Shown piece by piece: positions 29,053 to 36,837 of a stretch of DNA of 64,000 nt. How positions within the stretch are numbered: the first letter of the stretch is position 1; each line of letters begins with the position of its first letter. The DNA is from Azoarcus sp. TTM-91. Its GTDB lineage: Bacteria; Pseudomonadota; Gammaproteobacteria; Burkholderiales; Rhodocyclaceae. The position numbers were made by a program, and so were the translations under genes. The notes beneath the pieces are model-generated. The model was not told where the DNA came from, did not search any database, and worked only from the letters and a program-made list of their open reading frames with translations. Where the stretch lies: assembly GCF_012911025.1 (NCBI RefSeq), contig NZ_WUEI01000017.1, positions 1-64,000 of the forward strand, written 5' to 3'.

Positions 29053-29364
29053 TCAGCGGTCGGGGCGCTCGCCGCGTTCCCGGCCTTCCGGCGGCCGCAT
29101 GCCGGCGCGGAGCTCCTCCTGGCTGAGGCGGCCGTCCTTGTTGGTGTCCAGCGTGCTGAAGCGCTCCAGCAGGCGGGGGTTGTCCTTCACCTCGTCCTTG
29201 GAGAGGAAGCCGTCGCCGTTCTTGTCCAACTGGGCGATGCGGTTGCCGCCACGCTCGCCGCCGCGCTCCCCCTGCGGGCCTTGGCCGGGGGAGGCGGACT
29301 GGGCGAGAACCGGGGCGCAGATTCCGATCAGCAACAGGGGCAGCAGGCGTGCGGGGTTTTTCAT
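29053..29364 (-). CDS. Exported EF-hand calcium-binding protein
   Basis: The 103-residue protein starts with a signal peptide (MKNPARLLPLLLIGICAPVLA-Q) and, after a Gly/Arg/Glu-rich linker, carries two canonical 12-residue EF-hand loops: DKNGDGFLSKDE and DTNKDGRLSQEE, both with Asp at 1, 3 (or Asn) and Glu at 12. The tail is rich in Arg, Glu, Pro and Asp. It is probably a small periplasmic calcium-binding protein; its partner is unknown. It is divergent from the ligase gene at 29554 and converges on the terminator of the chemoreceptor. Confidence 0.88.
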   Translation of the reverse strand: MKNPARLLPLLLIGICAPVLAQSASPGQGPQGERGGERGGNRIAQLDKNGDGFLSKDEVKDNPRLLERFSTLDTNKDGRLSQEELRAGMRPPEGRERGERPDR

Positions 29365-29553
29365 GTCGGGTTTCCGGGAAAGGCTTCCGGGCGGAAGCGG
29401 TGCGCAAGCCTAGCGCCGGGCAGGGCCGGGAATGTGTCCGCCGCGTGTGCGGCATGTATCGCTCTGTACGGCAATGCCACAGGAAAATCCATTTGGCATT
29501 GATTGGCGGCGGCGCCGGCGCTATGGTTCGGCATCCCCCCGCCGGAGTCCGCC

Positions 29554-30417
29554 ATGTCGCTGCATCCTTGCGCCGCGCTTTGCCGTCGTCTGCTCGTCCT
29601 CATGCTCGCGCTGCTGGTGCCGCTTGCGCTGGGCGCGGCAAGCCCGCCGGCGCCGATGCTGGCGGAGCGCTATCACGACGGGGTCGAGCCGCAGGACTAC
29701 TGGATCAGCGAGAAGCTGGACGGCGTGCGGGCGCTGTGGGACGGCGAGCGGCTGCGTTTCCGCAGCGGCCGGGAGATCGTGGCGCCAGCCTGGTTCACCG
29801 CGCCGCTGCCGCGCCAGCCGCTGGATGGCGAGCTGTGGCTGGGGCGGAGCAGGTTCGAGGCCTTGTCCGGCCTGGTGCGCCGCCAGCAGGCGGAGGACGA
29901 GGCCTGGCGCGAGGTGCGTTACATGATCTTCGAGCTGCCAGGTGCGGAGGGCGGCTTCAGCACGCGGGTGATGCGCATTCGCGAGCTGGTGGAAGAGGCG
30001 GGCGTGCCCTGGCTGCAGGCGGTGCCGCAGTTCAGGCTTGCGGATCGCCAGGCCCTGCGGCGCAAGCTGGATGAAGTCGTTGCAGCCGGCGGCGAAGGGC
30101 TGATGCTGCACCGGGCGGATGCGCCCTGGGTGGCCGGGCGCAGCGAGGCGCTGCTGAAGCTCACCCCCTGGCTGGATGCGGAAGCCACAGTGGTCGCCCA
30201 TGTTCCGGGCAAGGGCCGGCTGCAGGGCATGACGGGCGCGCTGGAAGTGGAGGCCGAAGACGGCCGCCGTTTCCGCATCGGCAGCGGACTGAGCGATGAA
30301 CTGCGCCGGACGCCGCCGGCGCTGGGCAGCCGGGTAACTTATCGCTACCGCGAACTCACCGCCAAGGGCCTGCCGCGCTTCCCGCGCTATCTGCGCGAGC
30401 GGCCGCTGGCGGAGTAG
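29554..30417 (+). CDS. ligE: Exported ATP-dependent DNA ligase (LigE type)
   Basis: The 287-residue protein is a minimal ATP-dependent DNA ligase: an N-terminal signal sequence (MSLHPCAALCRRLLVLMLALLVPLALGAA), then the adenylation domain with motif I SEKLDGVRALWDG, whose Lys would carry AMP, motif III-like LDGELWLG, motif IV EGLMLH, motif V LLKLTPWLDAEATV, and a short OB-fold ending in RFPRYLRERP. This is the LigE class, which is exported and found mainly in gamma- and betaproteobacteria; roles in extracellular DNA or uptake have been proposed. The ATG at 29554 has GGAG six bases upstream and gives a proper signal peptide, whereas the frame opens at 29503. It is a single-gene unit between a divergent EF-hand gene and a convergent small gene. 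Confidence 0.9.
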   Translation: MSLHPCAALCRRLLVLMLALLVPLALGAASPPAPMLAERYHDGVEPQDYWISEKLDGVRALWDGERLRFRSGREIVAPAWFTAPLPRQPLDGELWLGRSRFEALSGLVRRQQAEDEAWREVRYMIFELPGAEGGFSTRVMRIRELVEEAGVPWLQAVPQFRLADRQALRRKLDEVVAAGGEGLMLHRADAPWVAGRSEALLKLTPWLDAEATVVAHVPGKGRLQGMTGALEVEAEDGRRFRIGSGLSDELRRTPPALGSRVTYRYRELTAKGLPRFPRYLRERPLAE

Positions 30418-30449
30418 CCGCGCTTGCCGCCATCGGCCCTGCCGGCGTT

Positions 30450-30740
30450 TCAGCGCACCACCCGCTCCATCTCGTAGCCTTCCAGCGCCAGGCTGGTGGT
30501 GGCGTTGCCGTCGGTACAGCTCCACCACATGGTGACCCAGGCGCGGCCCTGGGCGTCGAAGCGCTCGATCTCGCAGATGGAGCCCTTCATGAATTCGAAC
30601 ATCTCGCGCTCGTCGTCTTCCATCTCTGGGTCCAGGGTGACGTGCAGCACGCGCACCTCGTCGCCGATGGCGAGCGGATTGCCGTGTTTGTCGGCGTAGG
30701 GGCTGGAGGAGGCGGTGGGGGCTGGGCTACAGGCTTGCAT
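30450..30740 (-). CDS. Small conserved-looking protein with an SH3-like beginning, function unknown
   Basis: The 96-residue product starts MQACSPAPTASSS and then reads DKHGNPLAIGDEVRVLHV, the kind of KOW/SH3-barrel opening found in small beta-rich proteins, followed by an acidic helix (EMEDDEREMFEFM) and WVTMWWSC. I cannot assign it to a named family. The frame is open upstream to 30929, but the ATG at 30740 with GGAG nine bases before it is preferred because the upstream sequence is low-complexity. It is the last minus-strand gene after nikR, 195 bp downstream, so it may be read from the nickel operon or independently. Confidence 0.6.
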   Translation of the reverse strand: MQACSPAPTASSSPYADKHGNPLAIGDEVRVLHVTLDPEMEDDEREMFEFMKGSICEIERFDAQGRAWVTMWWSCTDGNATTSLALEGYEMERVVR

Positions 30741-30935
30741 CGGTCGGGCTCCGTTCGGGGGCGCGGTCGGTTGCCGCGCTGCCCCTTCAGAGGCAAAGCC
30801 CGTGCCGGCCGGCTTGCGCTGCCGAAGTGCCGCCGTTGCTGGGCTTGCCGCGCTCATTCCCGATGGCTTTGTCGTGAGCGCGACAGGGCGCACGGCCGCT
30901 GCGGTCGCAAAGCCGACGCCGATCGGCAAGGTGCG

Positions 30936-31424
30936 TCAGCTGCGCGGCCGGTAATGCACATGGCCGGGGCCATGCGGGTGTTTGTGGGCGTGGCCGTGGG
31001 CATGGTCGTGGGCGTTGGCGGCCACATCCACCGAGATCAGGTTGAGGCTGCCGTGGCGCACGCCGCTCTCCGCCATCAGCGAGTCGGCGAAGCGCCGCAC
31101 CGCGTCGGCCGGCCCCTTGAGGATGGTGCATTCCATGCAGTTGTCGTGGTCGAGGTGGGCATGCAGCGTGGACACGGTGAGGTCGTGGTGGTCGTGCTGC
31201 AGGCCGGTGAGGCGCTCGGCCAGCACCCGTTCGTGGTGGTTGAAAACGTAGCTGAGGCTGGCGACGCAGTGGCCCTTGTCATCCTTCTGCTGGCGGGAGC
31301 TTTCGAGTTCGCGGCGCAGCATGTCGCGCACCGCCTCCGAGCGGTTGCGGTAGCCGCGCTCGGCGATCAGCGCATCGAAGGCGGCGGCGAGGTCTTCTTC
31401 CAGCGAGATGGTGAAGCGGTCCAT
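30936..31424 (-). CDS. nikR: Nickel-responsive regulator NikR with a His-rich tail
   Basis: NikR is a ribbon-helix-helix repressor that binds its operator when loaded with nickel. The 162-residue protein begins MDRFTISLEEDLAAAFDALIAERGYRNRSEA, the typical DNA-binding ribbon and helices. The C-terminal ACT-like metal domain contains THAHLDHDNC-type ligands (here LHAHLDHDNC), equivalent to the H-x-H-x5-C high-affinity nickel site, and an HH in the preceding strand. After the normal end of the domain a further 25 residues contain nine His in an alternating pattern (HDHAHGHAHKHPH), making it longer than most NikRs. The ATG at 31424 has GGAG eight bases before it. It is the seventh gene of the nickel operon, 59 bp after nikO. 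Confidence 0.95.
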   Translation of the reverse strand: MDRFTISLEEDLAAAFDALIAERGYRNRSEAVRDMLRRELESSRQQKDDKGHCVASLSYVFNHHERVLAERLTGLQHDHHDLTVSTLHAHLDHDNCMECTILKGPADAVRRFADSLMAESGVRHGSLNLISVDVAANAHDHAHGHAHKHPHGPGHVHYRPRS

Positions 31425-31483
31425 GGCGGTCTCCGGATCGGGGAGGCGCCATCTTAGCGGTGGTGGCCGTGGCGGCGAAGTGC

Positions 31484-32134
31484 TCAGCGCGGCGCGGGCG
31501 TCAGCGTGATCCGCCGGGTGGCGAGGGCGCCGACGCAGGCGGGGTCGTGGGAGGCGACGATCATGCTCAGGCCGCTGTCGGCCAGCACGCCCAGCAGGCG
31601 CTCGGAGGCCGCTTCGTCCAGACCGGTGGTGGGTTCGTCCAGCAGCAGCACCTTGGGCGACATCGCCAGCACGCCGGCCAGCGCCGCCAGCCGCTGCTCG
31701 CCGCCGGACAGCGCATGTACCGGCCGCTCGGCCAGATGGGCGATGCCGATGCGGGCCAGCGTCTGCAGTGCAATCTCCCGCGCCTCGGCCGCACTGGCGC
31801 CGCAGTTGAGCGGGCCGAAGGCGGCATCTTCCACCACCGTGGGGCCGAAGAGCTGATCGCCGGCGTCCTGGAACAGCAGCCCCAGCGGGCCGCGCAGCGG
31901 GGCGAAATCCTTCTCGCCGCGGCAGAGCCGGCCTAGCAGCTGAAGCTCGCCGCCGGCCAGCGGCACGAAGCCGAGCAGGCTGTGCAACAGCGTGGTCTTG
32001 CCGGTGCCGCTGGCGCCGAGCACGAACAGGCGCTCGCCCGCCTGCAGCTCCAGATCGAAGGCCTCCACCACCACCTTGCCGGCCCGCGCCAGGCGCAGGC
32101 CGCGGCCGAGGATCAGCGGGCCCGAGGTATTCAC
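31484..32134 (-). CDS. nikO: Nickel ECF transporter ATP-binding subunit
   Basis: The 216-residue ATPase of an energy-coupling-factor (CbiO/NikO) transporter carries Walker A LGASGTGKTTLL, Q-loop FQDAGDQLFGPTV, the signature LSGGEQRLAALAGVL, Walker B VLLLDEPTTGLD and the switch His in ASHD. It would power nickel uptake together with NikQ and NikM. The frame is open far upstream, but a GTG at 32134 overlaps the nikQ stop as GTGA and gives a normal start (VNTSGPLILGRGLRLAR), so it is chosen. The gene is in the middle of the tightly packed nickel operon. Confidence 0.92.
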   Translation of the reverse strand: MNTSGPLILGRGLRLARAGKVVVEAFDLELQAGERLFVLGASGTGKTTLLHSLLGFVPLAGGELQLLGRLCRGEKDFAPLRGPLGLLFQDAGDQLFGPTVVEDAAFGPLNCGASAAEAREIALQTLARIGIAHLAERPVHALSGGEQRLAALAGVLAMSPKVLLLDEPTTGLDEAASERLLGVLADSGLSMIVASHDPACVGALATRRITLTPAPR

Positions 32135-32850
32135 CGCAGCAGCCACAGCAGACTGCTGCCCAGGCACAGCACCGCGGTGCCGGCTGCCCAGCGCCAGGGC
32201 CGCAGTGGCCTGGCGCTGGGCACGGGCGCGGCGGCGAAGCCGCGGGCGCGCAGGGCGAGATCCACCCGCTCGGCGCGCAGCATGGCGTGTATCAGGATGA
32301 GGGCGAGCTGCTGCGCCAGCACGGCGACAGTGCGGCGGTCGGCGCCGGGGTGGAAGCCGCGGGCGCGCATGGCGATGTCGAGGCGGCGGCGGGTGTCGTC
32401 CAGCACGCCCAGGTAGCGCACGGTGAGCACCAGCAGGCGGGCCAGCCGCGGCGGCAGGCCGAGGCCGGCGGCGGCGCGGGCGATGGCGAAGGCGTCCAGT
32501 CCGGCAAGCAGGGCCATGCAGCCCAGGGCTATGGCGTTGCTGCGCAAGCTGATGAGCAGCGCATGGTGGGCGCCGGCCTCGGACCACTGCAGGCCGCCGT
32601 CCTGCAGTGCCCAGGGCAGCGTCAGCCACAGCATGGCGACGAAGAGATTCACGCTGGCGATGCGTCGCAGCAGGCTGTGCAGCGGCAGGGCGCCTTTCGC
32701 GCCAGCCGTCAGCGCCAACAGCAGGCCGGCGGCGCAGGCGGCCAGCAACAGGGCGGGCGAGGTGAGTTGCGACAGCAGCACGCTGATGCCCACCGCCGCG
32801 CCCAGGCGCAGGCGGGGGGCCAGCGGCGTGGCGGGGGGCGCCGCCCTCAT
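32131..32850 (-). CDS. nikQ: Nickel ECF transporter transmembrane (T) subunit
   Basis: The 239-residue CbiQ/NikQ family membrane protein has several hydrophobic helices and the two Ala-Arg-Gly type coupling motifs of the family: MRARGFHPG around residue 170 and ALRARGFAAAP around residue 210, which dock onto the ATPase. The start at 32850 overlaps the nikM stop by four bases and its stop overlaps the nikO start, indicating translational coupling on both sides. Confidence 0.9.
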   Translation of the reverse strand: MRAAPPATPLAPRLRLGAAVGISVLLSQLTSPALLLAACAAGLLLALTAGAKGALPLHSLLRRIASVNLFVAMLWLTLPWALQDGGLQWSEAGAHHALLISLRSNAIALGCMALLAGLDAFAIARAAAGLGLPPRLARLLVLTVRYLGVLDDTRRRLDIAMRARGFHPGADRRTVAVLAQQLALILIHAMLRAERVDLALRARGFAAAPVPSARPLRPWRWAAGTAVLCLGSSLLWLLR

Positions 32851-33476
32851 GCGCGCACCGCGGCGAGCGCGGCCGGCAGTATGCGCGCCAGCAGGGCGAC
32901 GGTAGCGGCGCTGATCAGCGCATCCACCACGAAGACCGGCAGGTGGGCCAGCACCAGCAGGCCGATCAGCTCGGTGAACAGATGGCCGCCGCTGAGTACC
33001 AGCGCCAGGCTGGCGAGGGCGGCCGCGCCGCCGATGCCGACGATGCCGCAGGCCGCGCCAGCCACCAGCAGGCGCTGGCGCGGTGGCGGCGTGCCGTCGG
33101 CTGCCGGCCGCACCAGCCGGCGTAGCAGGTAGTGGGCGGCCACCGCCGGCAGCGCCATGATCAGCAGGTTGGCGCCCAGCACGGTGAAGCCGCCGAAGGA
33201 GAACAGCGCCGCCTGCAGCAGCAGGGCGACGAAGAACACCGGGAACACCGTCCAGCCCAGCATCAGCCCGGCCAGGCCGTTGAGGATGAGGTGCACGCTG
33301 CCGACGCCCACCGGCACATGGATGGTGCTGGCGACGAAGAAGGCGGCGCCCAGCAGCGCCGCCATCGGCAGCTGCGCCTCGCCCAGCCGGCGCAGGCCGA
33401 AGGCGACGCCAGCCGCAGCCAGCGCGGCAGCGCCGGCCAGCACCGGAGCGGAGAGCACGCCTTCGGCCAGATGCAT
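32847..33476 (-). CDS. nikM: Nickel ECF transporter substrate-binding membrane subunit
   Basis: NikM/CbiM is the S-component that binds the metal. The 209-residue protein begins MHLAEGVLS; the His at position 2 is the essential N-terminal ligand in this family. Further His-rich elements are TIHVPVGVGSVHLILNGL, and about six membrane helices are predicted. The ATG at 33476 was chosen over an upstream frame extension because of the conserved MH start. It follows nikL by one base and overlaps nikQ. Nickel rather than cobalt is favoured because nikK, nikL and nikR are in the same operon. Confidence 0.93.
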   Translation of the reverse strand: MHLAEGVLSAPVLAGAAALAAAGVAFGLRRLGEAQLPMAALLGAAFFVASTIHVPVGVGSVHLILNGLAGLMLGWTVFPVFFVALLLQAALFSFGGFTVLGANLLIMALPAVAAHYLLRRLVRPAADGTPPPRQRLLVAGAACGIVGIGGAAALASLALVLSGGHLFTELIGLLVLAHLPVFVVDALISAATVALLARILPAALAAVRA

Positions 33477-33477
33477 C

Positions 33478-33957
33478 TCAGCCCCTCCGCCGCGCCGCGA
33501 ACCAGGCGGCGATGCCGGCGATGCCGACGATGTAGCCGATGCCGCCGATGATGTCGCGCAGGCGGATCTGCTGTTCCAGCCGGGCGATGTCCTCCCGCAC
33601 CAGACGCAGCGCCTCGGCGGTGGCTTCGCCGTTGCCACCGGCCGCCGCCGGCAGTTGCACCGCCAGCGTTTCGGCGCGGTGGCCTTCCTCCCCTTCCACC
33701 ACCGCCCAGTAGGGCCCGCCCGGCGGCACCGGCAGGCGGAAGCGGCCGTCCGCGCCGGTGGTGCCTTCGGCCAGCGGGCTGTCGCTGTTTTCCGGCGTTA
33801 CCGCCACATAGATGCCGGCGGCCGGAGTCTGGTCGGTGTAGCGCGCCAGGCCGGTGACGGCGTCGGCCTCATGCTGGGCGACCACCGCCAAGCCGTGGGC
33901 CTGGACGGTGGTGGCGAGCAGCAGTGCGGCAGTGGTGGCGAAAGGGCGTAGGGTCAT
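33478..33957 (-). CDS. nikL: Nickel transporter accessory subunit NikL
   Basis: The 159-residue protein has a signal sequence ending VQA, so the mature chain should start HGLAVVAQHEADAV. A beta-sandwich (carboxypeptidase-regulatory-like: IYVAVTPENSD, TTGADGRFRLPVPPGGPYWAVVEG) follows, then a charged helix (LVREDIARLEQQIRLRD) and a C-terminal membrane helix (IIGGIGYIVGIAGIAAWFAARRR). This is the layout of NikL, which replaces NikN in NikKLMQO-type systems. The ATG at 33957 is used because the frame upstream is non-coding in character. It starts eight bases after nikK stops. Confidence 0.87.
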   Translation of the reverse strand: MTLRPFATTAALLLATTVQAHGLAVVAQHEADAVTGLARYTDQTPAAGIYVAVTPENSDSPLAEGTTGADGRFRLPVPPGGPYWAVVEGEEGHRAETLAVQLPAAAGGNGEATAEALRLVREDIARLEQQIRLRDIIGGIGYIVGIAGIAAWFAARRRG

Positions 33958-33965
33958 CGCGCGGC

Positions 33966-34709
33966 TCAGTGGCGGGCGGCCGGCTTGGCGGCGGCAGCGG
34001 TGAACACCAGGCTGTACTCGATGCTGGACTCGGTGCCGCGGGCGTCGTCGGCCAGCGGCAGGCGCTGGCCGGACCAGATGCGGTTCACGCCCTTGCGCAC
34101 GGTCAGTGTGGCGATGCCTTCGGCGTCGCTCACCGCATCGTTGCCTTCCTCGCCGAAAGCCAGCTTGATGCCGGCGGTGGGCTTGCCGTTGAGCAGCACC
34201 TTGAGTTTCAGCTGCTCGCCGGCATGCGGCGCCTCGGCGGAGAGCGGCACCAGCTCGAAGGGCTGGTTGTAAATCTGGATGGCGGGCTTGCCCCAGTGGG
34301 CGATGGTCTTGTGGTACTTCACCGCGTGCACGCCGCTGACGGCGCCGGGCACCTCGTCCATCGGCTTGTTGATGCTGCGGCCCTTGTCCGTCTTGCTCCA
34401 CCAGCCATTGTCGAACCAGGCCAGCAGCACCGCCGCCTCCGGCGCCTGGATGCGCACGCCGTCCCTGCGGTCCTGGCGGGTGACGTTGAGGGCGTTGCCC
34501 CCGGCGTCGAAGGCGGTGACGCGCTTGAGCTTCTCCGCCGGGTAGGTCTCGGTCTTGCCCTGGTGGCCGCCGTACATCACCCGGTAGTTCTTGTGCGCCG
34601 GGTCGGCCTGCAGCCAGATGGTGTGGGCGGCGGCGGGCAGCGCGAAGCCTGCGAGCAATGCCGAAGCGGTGGCATATACGCCGATATGAAGAATTTTGTT
34701 AATTTTCAT
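33966..34709 (-). CDS. nikK: Nickel transport accessory protein NikK (DUF4198)
   Basis: The 247-residue periplasmic DUF4198 protein has a signal peptide ending in AAA, after which the mature chain begins HTIWLQADPAHKNYRVMYGG. Middle signatures are QIYNQPFELVPLS and LKVLLNGKPTAGIKLAFGEEG, and the chain ends with VNRIWSGQRLP and a basic/Ala-rich tail. NikK-type proteins accompany nickel ECF systems and probably hand nickel to the membrane subunits. The ATG at 34709 follows the receptor stop by two bases; a TTG at 34715 overlapping that stop is the alternative. Its bases are more A/T-rich at the very start than the neighbours. Confidence 0.88.
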   Translation of the reverse strand: MKINKILHIGVYATASALLAGFALPAAAHTIWLQADPAHKNYRVMYGGHQGKTETYPAEKLKRVTAFDAGGNALNVTRQDRRDGVRIQAPEAAVLLAWFDNGWWSKTDKGRSINKPMDEVPGAVSGVHAVKYHKTIAHWGKPAIQIYNQPFELVPLSAEAPHAGEQLKLKVLLNGKPTAGIKLAFGEEGNDAVSDAEGIATLTVRKGVNRIWSGQRLPLADDARGTESSIEYSLVFTAAAAKPAARH

Positions 34710-34711
34710 AA

Positions 34712-36754
34712 TCAAAAACTCAACTGTGCGCCGACGCGGAAGGTACGGGGTGCGCCAGTGGCATAACCAATGGTGGAGACTGCGGTGGCGTACTCGCGGT
34801 CGGTCACGTTATCCACGGCCAGGTAGATCGTCGTGCGACGTTGACCGGAGAAGGTGTAGGACAGGCCCAGATCCAGGGTGTCGTAGCCCCGGTAGGTCTG
34901 GCTGTTGTCCGATGAAACCGCGTAGGAGCCGATCTTGCGCCAGGTGGCGGAGGCCCGCCAGTTGGCGACCGGACGCCAGTTCGCTTCAAGGGTGGCAGTG
35001 TAGCGCGGCACCGAGGTGACACGCTTGCCTTCCAGGCTGGAATCTGGGTTATCGACGATGCGGGTGTGGGCGCTGCCATAGGTCAAGGACAGGTCGAACT
35101 GCTCCGTCGGCAGCCACAGGAGGGAGGTTTCAAAGCCGGTGCGGCGAGTGCTGCCAGCGTTTACGTACTCGCCGGGGGAGATTTCGCTGATTTCATCTGA
35201 GGATTTGAGGTGATAGGCGGCGAGATCCAGCACGATCTGGCTACCGATTTTGATGTTTGCGCCAACTTCGGTCTGGCGGAAGACGTTGGGATTGACGTTG
35301 TTCACGCCGATCGCATACTTGGCCATGTCCGGCGCCAGGGCGAAGCCCTCGGCCCAACTTGCGCGCAACTCCACGTTGTCGGCGACCTGGGAGCGGACGC
35401 CGATCTTGGGGCTGGTATGGGTCACTGATTTCATGTTGCGACATTCGTCAGTGGCGGTTTCCGCACCCTCAATGCCGCAGTCCCCTGTGAAACGATCCCA
35501 GCGCAGGCCGATGGAGGGCTTGAACAGCGGATGCAGTTCGATGCCGGCCTCACCGAAGATGGCGAGGTTGTTGAGCTCGAAGTGGCGGTCGTATTCGGCG
35601 GTGTCGACACGGCGGCGATACTGGATGTCCTCGTACTTCAGGTAATCGGTGCGTTCGCGGTAGTGCTCCACGCCCGCCACCCAGGTCAGCGGGCCGGCGG
35701 TGAATGCATGTTGGCCATTCAGATTGAAACCGGCGCCGAGAACGCCGCGGTCATAGGTTTCTTCGCGCTGGCGCCATGTGGGGGCGGTTGCCGAGCCGCG
35801 AGAGAACCAGCGGGTGAAATCCTGCTGGGTGGCGTAGGCGAAGGTGAGCAACTTCACCTCGGACGAGAGTCTGTAATTCACGTCGGTGCGCAGCGTGTAG
35901 AAGCTTTTTTCCGCACCATCGTTCTTGGTGCGCGGATCCTTGCCGTAGGGGTCGTCCTTGAACTGGGCCAGAGTGATGTAGCCGGGGTTATCGGATTCGG
36001 CCTCATGGGCGCGGCCGGAGACGGCGATCTCCAGTTCCGGCGATACCTTCAGCGACCAGCGGCCGGCCAGCGTGGCGCGGTCGGACTTGGACTGATCGCG
36101 GAAGCCGTCGGAGTGATAAACCTGCGCGGCGAGGTTCAGGCGCTGGCTATCGTTCAGGGCGACGCCTGCTGCACCTTGCAGGTCTACCGTGCCGAAGCTG
36201 CCGATGCTGATGTCGGCGTCCTGATACTCACCGCCTTTGCGCGTCTGCAGCGTCACCGTGCCAGCGCGGTTGTAGTTGCCATAAAGCGCGGACACTGGCC
36301 CGCGCAGTACCGTCATATTGTCCAGCTCCAGCGGGACGATGACGTTGAGGTCGGCGTAGCCGTCGGCGTGGGACATGGCCTCGTTGAGCGGAATGCCATC
36401 GACCACGAAGCCGATGTCGCCACCGTGGCCACCGCCGCCGAAGCCACGCAGGGAAATCGCATCGCCGACGCCGGGCAGGCCATAGCCGGTGAGGTTCATG
36501 CCAGGCACATTGCGGAACAGTTGCTGGGCTTGGGAAACGCGATGTTCCCGGATGTCGGTGCTTTCCTGGCGCGTGCTGGAGTAGGCCGCCGTCACACTGT
36601 CAGAGGCTTGGCCCTTCACTTCGATAGTGCTCAGTTCCACCGCATCGTCTGTGGCCTGGGCTGCGAAGGCGGGGAAAGCACAGCCCGCAAGCAGCAGGGA
36701 AAGCAGGCGAGGGCGCCGCCGGCTCGTGGGCAAAGCGGTATTTCTGAGCAACAT
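34712..36754 (-). CDS. TonB-dependent outer-membrane receptor, probably for nickel
   Basis: The 680-residue protein has a signal peptide (to about residue 32), a TonB box region (VELSTIEVKGQ), a plug domain with FVVDGIPLNEAMS and VLRGPVSALYGN, and a beta-barrel ending in FRVGAQLSF with a terminal Phe. A Cys pair in one extracellular loop (GDCGIEGAETATDEC) may form a disulfide. It is the first gene of an operon whose next six genes are nikKLMQOR, and its stop abuts nikK, so nickel (free or chelated) is the likely substrate; this is inference from context, not from the barrel. A NikR-type operator lies 57 bp upstream. Confidence 0.9.
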   Translation of the reverse strand: MLLRNTALPTSRRRPRLLSLLLAGCAFPAFAAQATDDAVELSTIEVKGQASDSVTAAYSSTRQESTDIREHRVSQAQQLFRNVPGMNLTGYGLPGVGDAISLRGFGGGGHGGDIGFVVDGIPLNEAMSHADGYADLNVIVPLELDNMTVLRGPVSALYGNYNRAGTVTLQTRKGGEYQDADISIGSFGTVDLQGAAGVALNDSQRLNLAAQVYHSDGFRDQSKSDRATLAGRWSLKVSPELEIAVSGRAHEAESDNPGYITLAQFKDDPYGKDPRTKNDGAEKSFYTLRTDVNYRLSSEVKLLTFAYATQQDFTRWFSRGSATAPTWRQREETYDRGVLGAGFNLNGQHAFTAGPLTWVAGVEHYRERTDYLKYEDIQYRRRVDTAEYDRHFELNNLAIFGEAGIELHPLFKPSIGLRWDRFTGDCGIEGAETATDECRNMKSVTHTSPKIGVRSQVADNVELRASWAEGFALAPDMAKYAIGVNNVNPNVFRQTEVGANIKIGSQIVLDLAAYHLKSSDEISEISPGEYVNAGSTRRTGFETSLLWLPTEQFDLSLTYGSAHTRIVDNPDSSLEGKRVTSVPRYTATLEANWRPVANWRASATWRKIGSYAVSSDNSQTYRGYDTLDLGLSYTFSGQRRTTIYLAVDNVTDREYATAVSTIGYATGAPRTFRVGAQLSF

Positions 36755-36796
36755 CGGATTCGTCTCGTGTATGTGTATTGGTCCGGAGGGCGCGTC

Positions 36797-36802
36797 ATTC
36801 TA
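36797..36802 (-). promoter_or_regulatory. Candidate -10 element of the nickel operon
   Basis: TAGAAT on the minus strand lies 43 bp before the receptor ATG. The NikR-like palindrome at 36811-36837 covers the place where the -35 would be, so repression by occlusion is plausible. No clear -35 hexamer is visible. Confidence 0.35.
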
Positions 36803-36810
36803 GCGAACGG

Positions 36811-36837
36811 GTATGAAAAATTCAGCAAAGTTCATAC
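36811..36837. promoter_or_regulatory. Candidate NikR operator
   Basis: GTATGA-N15-TCATAC forms a perfect palindrome of 6-bp arms, extended by one more matched pair (G at 36810, C at 36838). The Escherichia coli NikR site is GTATGA-N16-TCATAC, so the half-sites are identical and the spacer is one base shorter. It lies just upstream of the nickel receptor operon that includes nikR. Confidence 0.8.

Noticed and set aside
30740..30935. A cobalamin or nickel/cobalt riboswitch near the nickel operon
   Set aside because: No conserved riboswitch core was found, and the segment is at the 3' rather than 5' end of the operon.
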